A program made the translations under genes and the position numbers. This document shows positions 56,640 to 64,000 of a stretch of DNA of 64,000 nt, in pieces. Origin of the DNA: Lawsonella clevelandensis (GTDB lineage: Bacteria > Actinomycetota > Actinomycetes > Mycobacteriales > Mycobacteriaceae); the NCBI RefSeq assembly GCF_001293125.1, contig NZ_CP009312.1, positions 1,796,552 to 1,860,551 of the forward strand. Direction: 5' to 3'. Position 1 is the stretch's first letter. Each line of letters begins with the position of its first letter. Under the pieces are notes generated by a model. It saw only the letters and a program-made list of their open reading frames with translations, was not told the origin of the DNA and searched no databases.

Positions 56640-58846
56640 CTCTCTACATTGCTGTTGATGGCCCCAGTGGTGCTGGCAAATCCACAGTGTGCCGTGCAGT
56701 TGCCCGCGAGTTGGGAATGGCCTACCTCGATACGGGTGCTATGTATCGCATCATCACTCTTGCAGCTCTCCGGGCTGGTCTCACCCCAGACCAATCCCCG
56801 GCGATTATCGATCTTCTCGACTCCATCGATATTTCGGTGTCAGCAGACCCTGAAGCAACACGTTTCTACCTCAATGAGGAGGACGTTACGGCGGAGATTC
56901 GGGAAGGTGAGGTAACGGCACAGGTGTCCGCCGTCTCCGCTATCCCAGAAGTCCGTGAAAGACTCGTCGAGCTGCAGCGTGAGCTCGCTCGCACCGGCAA
57001 TGGTGCGATCGTCGACGGTCGGGACATCGGAACAGTCGTGTTGCCCGATGCGCCACTGAAGATCTTCCTCACCGCTTCTCCGGAGGAACGCGCGCGTCGT
57101 CGCGTAGTGCAGGACCGTGCCGAAGGACGCGAGGCACACTTCGACGATGTTCTCGCTTCCGTAATTGCCCGTGACAAAGCAGACTCGACCCGTGCAGTCT
57201 CACCTTTGCGCAAAGCCGAGGACGCGATTGTCGTTGACTCCACAGGGAATGAATTTCCGCAGACGGTGGCGATCATCACCCAGCTTGCCCGCGAGATACA
57301 GTTCACACAACCGCACACTGCACGTGACACACAGGAGGCAACGACGGTGGAGCCCACCGAGGATCTGAATGAGACTGGCGATGCGGCATGGGACAACAGT
57401 AATGACGCTCTATCAGCGCAGCATTACGATGCTGACCTCGATGAGTATGATGAGTCCAATGAAGAAGCCTGGGAACGCCTCGCTGCAAAGTACCTGGCTG
57501 AGGAGGAAGAACACCGCGGTTATGACGAGGAACTGCTCCCTGTCGTCGCGGTCGTCGGTCGGCCGAATGTGGGAAAGTCGACACTCGTTAATCGTTTCAT
57601 TGGCCGGCGGGAAGCTATCGTCGAAGACTTCCCGGGAGTCACACGCGACCGCAACTCCTACGAAGCGCTCTGGAATGGACGTCGCTTTATGGTGACCGAC
57701 ACCGGTGGTTGGGAACCCGACGCCAAAGGTATGCACAAAGAGATCGCGAACCAAGCAGAACGTGCAATGAAGACGGCAGATGTTATCGTGCTCGTCGTCG
57801 ATGCGACAGTTGGTGTCACCATCACCGATGAAATCGTGGCGCGGAGTCTCTTACGATCTGACATCCCCGTTTTGGTTGCTGCCAACAAATCCGACTCGCC
57901 CAATGCTGACGGTGACGCTGCTGAATTCTGGGCACTTGGTCTTGGTGAACCACACCCCATCTCCAGCTTGCATGGTCGCGGCGCTGCCGACCTTCTCGAT
58001 GAGATTGTCGAACTTCTCCCGGAGCATCCACGCCGGGGAGAAACCTCCCTGTCCGGAGTGCGACGCGTTGCCCTTGTCGGCAAACCGAATGTTGGTAAAA
58101 GCTCGCTTCTTAATAAGCTCTCTGGCGATAGTCGTTCGGTTGTCGATGATGCCTCTGGCACGACCGTAGACCCGGTGGACTCGATCGTGGAATTAGATGG
58201 TCGCTTGTGGCACTTCGTTGATACGGCTGGTCTGAGGAAGCGAGTAGGACAGGCACAAGGGCATGAGTATTACGCTTCATTGCGAACAACGGCTGCCATT
58301 GAAGCCGCAGAAGTCGTCATTATGCTCATTGACGCGTCCCAGCCCATCACTGAGCAAGACCAGAGAGTGGTTAATATGGTGCTCGATGCCGGGCGTGCCG
58401 TCATTCTGGCCTACAACAAGTGGGACCTTGTGGATGAGGATCGCCGCTACGAGTTGGAACGGGAGATTGAGCGTGACCTCAAACAGTTGAGCTGGGCCAA
58501 ACGCGTGAATATCTCTGCCACCACGGGACGCGCATTGCAGAAACTGGTGCCAGCTATTGATGAGGCACTGGAGAGTTGGGACAAGCGCATTTCGACAAGC
58601 CAGCTGAACCAGTGGCTGAACGAGGTCGTTGCTGCGACTCCGCCGCCGATGCGTGGCGGACGCCTACCCCGAGTCCTCTTCGCCACACAGGCTGCCACAC
58701 GCCCCCCCACTTTCGCTCTGTTCACCACGCGTTTCCTGGAAGCTGGCTACCGTCGTTTCCTGGAGCGGAAACTGCGGGAGAGTTTTGGTTTCACTGGTTC
58801 GCCTATCCGTATCAGTGTACGGGTTCGTGAAAAACGCCGGAAATAG
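56636..58846 (+). CDS. Fused cytidylate kinase and ribosome assembly GTPase Der
   Basis: 736 aa. Residues ~1-225 are cytidylate kinase (P-loop GPSGAGKST at 9-17, [26 protein letters not shown]), which makes CDP from CMP. Residues ~225-300 are an acidic linker ([16 protein letters not shown]). Residues ~301-736 are Der/EngA with two GTPase domains (GRPNVGKST at 308, DTGGWEP, NKSD at 417; GKPNVGKSS at 482, [12 protein letters not shown] at 594) and the C-terminal KH-like domain. Der helps 50S assembly. No stop or frameshift separates the parts; the fused form is known in other actinobacteria. Start ATG overlaps rluB. Confidence 0.95.
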   Translation: MTLYIAVDGPSGAGKSTVCRAVARELGMAYLDTGAMYRIITLAALRAGLTPDQSPAIIDLLDSIDISVSADPEATRFYLNEEDVTAEIREGEVTAQVSAVSAIPEVRERLVELQRELARTGNGAIVDGRDIGTVVLPDAPLKIFLTASPEERARRRVVQDRAEGREAHFDDVLASVIARDKADSTRAVSPLRKAEDAIVVDSTGNEFPQTVAIITQLAREIQFTQPHTARDTQEATTVEPTEDLNETGDAAWDNSNDALSAQHYDADLDEYDESNEEAWERLAAKYLAEEEEHRGYDEELLPVVAVVGRPNVGKSTLVNRFIGRREAIVEDFPGVTRDRNSYEALWNGRRFMVTDTGGWEPDAKGMHKEIANQAERAMKTADVIVLVVDATVGVTITDEIVARSLLRSDIPVLVAANKSDSPNADGDAAEFWALGLGEPHPISSLHGRGAADLLDEIVELLPEHPRRGETSLSGVRRVALVGKPNVGKSSLLNKLSGDSRSVVDDASGTTVDPVDSIVELDGRLWHFVDTAGLRKRVGQAQGHEYYASLRTTAAIEAAEVVIMLIDASQPITEQDQRVVNMVLDAGRAVILAYNKWDLVDEDRRYELEREIERDLKQLSWAKRVNISATTGRALQKLVPAIDEALESWDKRISTSQLNQWLNEVVAATPPPMRGGRLPRVLFATQAATRPPTFALFTTRFLEAGYRRFLERKLRESFGFTGSPIRISVRVREKRRK

Positions 58847-58973
58847 GGGAGCGCAGCCACTGCATATCCTTTGTGACAACTCCAAATGTTCATATGGAAA
58901 TAACTGTCTTGCAGGCGATTGGGAAAATTACTGCTTGTCGTTATAAGGTATAGGAGCTGTTGCAGACAGCGGA

Positions 58974-59047
<74 letters not shown>

Positions 59048-59052
59048 CAATG

Positions 59053-59086
59053 AGAACACCGGTCCGCGGAAGTGGGCCGGTGTTCT
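59053..59086 (+). terminator. Terminator after tRNA-Pro
   Basis: AGAACACCGGTCC (59053-59065) pairs with 59074-59086, with one G-T pair and an 8-nt loop. 5 nt after the tRNA end. T-run weak (ATATTT after the stem). Confidence 0.75.
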
Positions 59087-59353
59087 GAATATTTGGGAAA
59101 ATTCTGGTGGTGTTCGACTACTGAAAAAGGTCCTGAGGCGTCATCACGCAGATAGCGGAGCAGCCTCAGCATCATTTCATCTGGTTCTTATCTGTCGAGC
59201 ACATCAATGCCGCCAAAAGAATCCCTCAAATCATTCTTAGAAATGTCGTTTTCTCTTCCATATCGCTAAACTAGATCCGTACCCTGGCAACGCGGGAGAC
59301 GCTCAGCACCCAGCGGGAGCGACACACGGGGCCAGTAGATCGACAGAAGAGGA
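59087..59353 (+). other. Gene-free region before secA2 with candidate promoter
   Basis: No gene seen. TAAACT at 59267-59272 (in the context CTAAACTAG, also found in the infC promoter) is a good -10; the -35 (TGTCGT, 59244-59249) is weak. A 7-bp repeat CTGAGGC / GCCTCAG at 59133-59139 and 59163-59169 could form a stem. Confidence 0.4.
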
Positions 59354-59359
59354 GTGCCC

Positions 59360-61657
59360 GTGAAAGGCTTCGGAAAGTTCTGGAAACTCTTAGGAGCTTC
59401 GACCTCAAAGAACCAAGCCGAGGCTGAATCCGCAGTCTCTCTTTCTCGGGACTTCGATGAATGGGCAGCCTCGCTTGCCGACGAGGACTTCGCTGACGCA
59501 GCACACGAGCTTGACTTGCTCTCAGACGAAGCGCCGGAATACTCGAAATTCTTCGCGTTGGTAAGGGAAGCGGCTGATCGAAGCTTGGGGCTTCGACCGT
59601 TTGACGTCCAGTTGGAAGGCGCGCTGCGATTGCTCGAAGGCGACGTCATCGAGATGGCCACTGGCGAGGGTAAAACTCTTTCGGGTGCCATCGCCGCCGT
59701 GGGCTACGCCCTGGGTGGTCACGCCGTCCACGTTATCTCTGTCAACGATTATCTAGCCCGCCGCGACTCCAATTGGATGGAGCCGCTTTTTCATATTCTG
59801 GGCTTGCATTCTGGTTGGATCAACGAATCCTCGACTCGCGCTGAGCGGGAAGCCGCCTACGCCTGTGACATCACCTACGCACCCGTCAACGAAATTGGAT
59901 TCGACGTACTGCGCGACCAACTCGTTACCCACGAGGGGCAACTCTTGGCGCCTCGTGCAGATGTTGCAATCGTTGACGAAGCCGACTCCGTGCTGGTCGA
60001 CGAAGCCCTTGTGCCGCTAGTTCTGGCAGGCTCCACAGCTGGGGAGATTCCCTCCGAAGATGTCGTTGACATCGTGAAACAACTCCAGCTGCATCGCCAC
60101 TACGAGACGGATGCAGAAAAGCGCAACATCTACCTCACCGATGAGGGATCGCGTTTTATCGAGAAACAGCTCGGCGGTATCAACCTTTACGATGATGAGC
60201 ACGTCAGCACCACTCTGGTCCAGGTGAACGTCGCTCTGCATGCTCACGTACTGCTGCAACGCGATGTGCACTACATTGTCCGCGGTGACGAGGTGAAACT
60301 TATCGATGCTTCGCGAGGCCGCGTCGCTGAATTACAGCGTTGGCCCGACGGTCTACAAGCAGCCGTGGAAGCGAAGGAAGGTTTGCCGATTTCCGAAGCT
60401 GGTGAAGTCCTTGACACTATCACCGTACAGGCGCTCATCGGGCGCTACTCGACAGTATGCGGTATGACCGGTACGGCTATCGCCGCGGGCGAACAGTTCC
60501 GCCGCTTCTATGACCTTGCAGTATCGCCTATCGAACCGAACACGCCGTGTATCCGTGTCGACGAAAAAGATCGTGTCTACGACACCGCTGCGAACAAACA
60601 GGCCGCCATTATTGTTTTCATCAAGAGCGTGCACGAGAAAGGGCAACCCATTCTGGTGGGAACCCAAAACGTGGCAGAATCTGAAGCCCTCGCAGCTGAA
60701 CTGGCTGCAGAAGGGCTCACTTGCAATGTGTTGAACGCTAAGAATGACGCTGCGGAAGCTTCGGTAATTGCCGAAGCCGGAGCATACGGAGCTATCACCG
60801 TGTCGACGCAGATGGCTGGGCGTGGAACCGACATCCGCCTGGGCGGCTCGGACGAAGCGGACCGACCCAAGGTGGTGGACGTGGGAGGTCTTTGCGTCAT
60901 CGGTACTTCCCGTTACCGTACTGAGCGACTCGACAACCAGCTGCGTGGTCGCTCTGGTCGACAAGGGGACCCTGGTATGAGCGTCTTCTTTGCCTCCATG
61001 GAGGATGAACTGGTCGCCACTGGCGCCCCCGATGCAAAATGGCCGGGAGCGACAGACCGCGCTGGTCTTTTCACTACTCCAAAGGCACTACGGCTCGTTA
61101 ACCACGCACAACGTGTCACTGAGGGGCAGATGCTGGATATCCACGCCTATACCTGGCGGTACTCCCGTTTGGTGGCAGACCAGCGAGCCATTGTCTCCGA
61201 ACAGCGTGACCGTATCCTCGCCACAAATGTGGCGTCCGAATACATTGCCTCGCATTGCTCTGACAAGTGGAGCGAGGTAACGGCCAAGTTCTCTGTAGAA
61301 GACGCAGATCAACTTGCGCGTAATATCATGCTCTTCCACCTTGACCGTGGGTGGGCTGACCACCTGGCCTACTTAGATGACGTGCGGGAGAGTATCCACC
61401 TGCGCGCACTAGGACGCCAGAACCCGCTGGATGAATACCACCGTATCGCCATCGAGGCCTTTGAAAACTTCATTGAGCGTGCTGAAATTCGCGCCGAGGA
61501 AGCATTCAATAAGCTAGATCTGTCAACCGGCCTCCCCGACCTCGAGCTTGCTGGCATGGCACGTCCGTCCACAACCTGGACGTACATGGTGCACAGCAAT
61601 CCGCTCGCACAAGACGGAGATACTGGATTCTCTAGCTTGGGCGGAGTATTCCGCTAA
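59360..61657 (+). CDS. secA2: Accessory preprotein translocase ATPase SecA2
   Basis: 765 aa from GTG at 59360 (GAGGAG upstream); GTG 59354 is an alternative that touches the ribosome binding site. SecA motor: [37 protein letters not shown] (Walker A), [27 protein letters not shown] (DEAD-type), [23 protein letters not shown], and [19 protein letters not shown]. It ends after the helical scaffold ([11 protein letters not shown]), without the C-terminal zinc/SecB-binding linker of SecA1, and shares the sequence and order of mycobacterial SecA2, which exports a small set of proteins. Confidence 0.94.
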   Translation: MKGFGKFWKLLGASTSKNQAEAESAVSLSRDFDEWAASLADEDFADAAHELDLLSDEAPEYSKFFALVREAADRSLGLRPFDVQLEGALRLLEGDVIEMATGEGKTLSGAIAAVGYALGGHAVHVISVNDYLARRDSNWMEPLFHILGLHSGWINESSTRAEREAAYACDITYAPVNEIGFDVLRDQLVTHEGQLLAPRADVAIVDEADSVLVDEALVPLVLAGSTAGEIPSEDVVDIVKQLQLHRHYETDAEKRNIYLTDEGSRFIEKQLGGINLYDDEHVSTTLVQVNVALHAHVLLQRDVHYIVRGDEVKLIDASRGRVAELQRWPDGLQAAVEAKEGLPISEAGEVLDTITVQALIGRYSTVCGMTGTAIAAGEQFRRFYDLAVSPIEPNTPCIRVDEKDRVYDTAANKQAAIIVFIKSVHEKGQPILVGTQNVAESEALAAELAAEGLTCNVLNAKNDAAEASVIAEAGAYGAITVSTQMAGRGTDIRLGGSDEADRPKVVDVGGLCVIGTSRYRTERLDNQLRGRSGRQGDPGMSVFFASMEDELVATGAPDAKWPGATDRAGLFTTPKALRLVNHAQRVTEGQMLDIHAYTWRYSRLVADQRAIVSEQRDRILATNVASEYIASHCSDKWSEVTAKFSVEDADQLARNIMLFHLDRGWADHLAYLDDVRESIHLRALGRQNPLDEYHRIAIEAFENFIERAEIRAEEAFNKLDLSTGLPDLELAGMARPSTTWTYMVHSNPLAQDGDTGFSSLGGVFR

Positions 61658-61670
61658 CACAAGCCGATGA

Positions 61671-63056
<1,386 letters not shown>

Positions 63057-63084
63057 ATAATAGAAGTAACCCTCTGTCTTCACG

Positions 63085-63128
63085 ATGGGCGGTACATGGC
63101 GTATCCCATGGCGTTGTGTACCGCCCAT
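63085..63128 (+). terminator. Inverted repeat after gdhA
   Basis: A 12-bp stem: ATGGGCGGTACA (63085-63096) with TGTACCGCCCAT (63117-63128), 20-nt loop. No T-run, but well placed 28 bp after the gdhA stop. The in-frame ATG at 63085 is inside this stem and is not the start of the next gene. Confidence 0.65.
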
Positions 63129-63171
63129 TCGACAAGAACTTCTCACGATAGATATAAAGAAGGTGGCCGCC

Positions 63172-63969
63172 GTGGCAGCTGCTCGTAAACGAGATCGAAA
63201 ACTTGAACTAGATAGTGAGCGCGTTCATGAGATTCTGCGCGATGCTGTCGATCTCGAACCAGTTGTTGACGGTCATAAGGCACTGGCAGTACCACCGGAC
63301 ATTAAACGCGACGTTCCCCCGCCTCCACCTCTTCCTGAAGAAGAGTCCGTTGACCCCGCATCTCTTCGTGTCTTTACGGTCCCCAACCTTATTAGCCTGA
63401 TTCGTCTTTTTTTGGTACCAGTCTTTGTTTGGTTGCTGGTGGGGAAGCACGATTACATCATGGCTTTTGTGGTCCTTATCATCGTCGGTGTGAGTGATTG
63501 GGCAGATGGGAAGATCGCCCGTTTCTGGCATGTAGAATCCAAGATCGGTACGTATCTGGACCCCGCGGCAGACCGGCTGATGACGGTTGCTGTTCCTATC
63601 TCCATGGCGATCGTCGGCTTTATTCCGTGGTGGATGGTCATCATCATCGTCTGCCGTGATGCATTTCTAGCTGGAATGATCTTTGTGTATGAACGCCGTG
63701 GGCTTCGCATGTCGGTCATTTACCTTGGCAAACTTGCCACCGCTAGTCTGATGGTGGCGTTCCCCATGTTGTTGTTGGCATATTTGCCAGTATCGTGGAA
63801 CGACTGGGTGATGCCTCTTGCTTGGGCCATTTTCATTTGGGCATTTGCCCTCTACATTTGGACAGGAATTCTTTATGTCTATCGTGGATATCTGCTGTTC
63901 AAGAAGGTTCCGGTGTTGACTCCAGAAGAGAAGGCACAGTGGCAGGAGGACAAGCGGATTCTGCGGTAG
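63172..63969 (+). CDS. CDP-alcohol phosphatidyltransferase (PgsA-like)
   Basis: 265 aa from GTG at 63172, with AAGAAGG about 9 nt upstream. Integral membrane enzyme of phospholipid synthesis. The active-site motif is complete: SDWADGKIARFWHVESKIGTYLDPAADRL (D-x2-DG-x2-AR-x8-G-x3-D-x3-D) at ~120-148. Hydrophobic segments (VPVFVWLLVG, IMAFVVLIIVGV, VAVPISMAIVGFIPWWMVIIIV, LMVAFPMLLLAYL, AWAIFIWAFALYIWTGILYV) give five to six membrane helices. A cytosolic Pro-rich N-terminal ~65 residues precede. The location after secA2 matches pgsA2; the product may be phosphatidylglycerophosphate or a related lipid. Confidence 0.9.
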   Translation: MAAARKRDRKLELDSERVHEILRDAVDLEPVVDGHKALAVPPDIKRDVPPPPPLPEEESVDPASLRVFTVPNLISLIRLFLVPVFVWLLVGKHDYIMAFVVLIIVGVSDWADGKIARFWHVESKIGTYLDPAADRLMTVAVPISMAIVGFIPWWMVIIIVCRDAFLAGMIFVYERRGLRMSVIYLGKLATASLMVAFPMLLLAYLPVSWNDWVMPLAWAIFIWAFALYIWTGILYVYRGYLLFKKVPVLTPEEKAQWQEDKRILR

Positions 63970-64000
63970 AGAGGCCTTAATCTGACGGCGATTTAGGGAC

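Overview
The window is a stretch of actinobacterial core chromosome of moderate G+C content. Gene content and order follow the Mycobacteriales pattern closely: polA-rpsA-coaE, uvrB/uvrA, infC-rpmI-rplT-tsnR-pheS-pheT, argCJBDFRGH, tyrS, TPR gene-HAD phosphatase-tlyA-nadK-recN-steA-steB/mctB-pyrG-NUDIX-xerD-parA-scpA-scpB-rluB-cmk/der, then secA2 and a CDP-alcohol phosphotransferase. SecA2, the SteA/SteB (MctB) pair, TlyA and a FadD15-type acyl-CoA ligase point to a mycolic-acid-type lineage. The mix suggests a small-genome member outside Mycobacterium (a Lawsonella-, Dietzia- or Corynebacterium-like organism). That placement is inference; the 16S gene at 36350-37873 would settle it. No prophage, transposon, CRISPR array or integrated plasmid is visible.

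Layout. 1-2.7 kb: end of polA, rpsA with a strong terminator, coaE. 2.7-6.6 kb (minus strand): a low-molecular-weight phosphatase, a LacI regulator and malQ, a small carbohydrate module. 6.7-8.5 kb: a two-gene unit of unrecognised function, the least explained coding DNA here. 8.5-18.1 kb: acyl-CoA ligase, uvrB, a HelD-type helicase-like RNA polymerase recycling factor on the opposite strand, uvrA. 18.1-24.2 kb: translation block; infC is preceded by a promoter, a structured leader with an intrinsic terminator, and an ATC start codon. 24.2-25.1 kb: thiD. 25.2-34.0 kb: complete arginine pathway from N-acetylglutamate to arginine with its ArgR repressor. 34.1-35.6 kb: a Trm112-like protein and tyrS. 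35.7-41.5 kb: one complete 16S-23S-5S rRNA operon with an AT-rich upstream region, two candidate promoters, repeated boxA-type elements, no spacer tRNA, and a strong terminator. 41.5-58.8 kb: a dense co-directional block for ribosome modification (TlyA, RluB), NAD kinase, DNA repair (RecN), cell division and envelope (SteA/SteB), CTP synthesis, chromosome dimer resolution and condensation (XerD, ParA, ScpA/B), and a fused cytidylate kinase/GTPase Der. 59.0-64 kb: tRNA-Pro(GGG), secA2, NADP-type glutamate dehydrogenase, and a PgsA-like phospholipid synthase.

The genes are mostly housekeeping. Common themes are ribosome production (rRNA operon, S1, L35, L20, IF3, TlyA, RluB, Der), aminoacylation (PheST, TyrS), nitrogen metabolism (glutamate dehydrogenase makes glutamate, which feeds the arginine operon), nucleotide supply (PyrG and Cmk) and genome maintenance (UvrA/B, RecN, XerD, ScpAB). 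I found no convincing new multi-gene system. The items most worth a second look are the 6705-8480 pair, the infC leader with its ATC start, the argC promoter that appears leaderless, and the repeated palindromes upstream of the rRNA operon.
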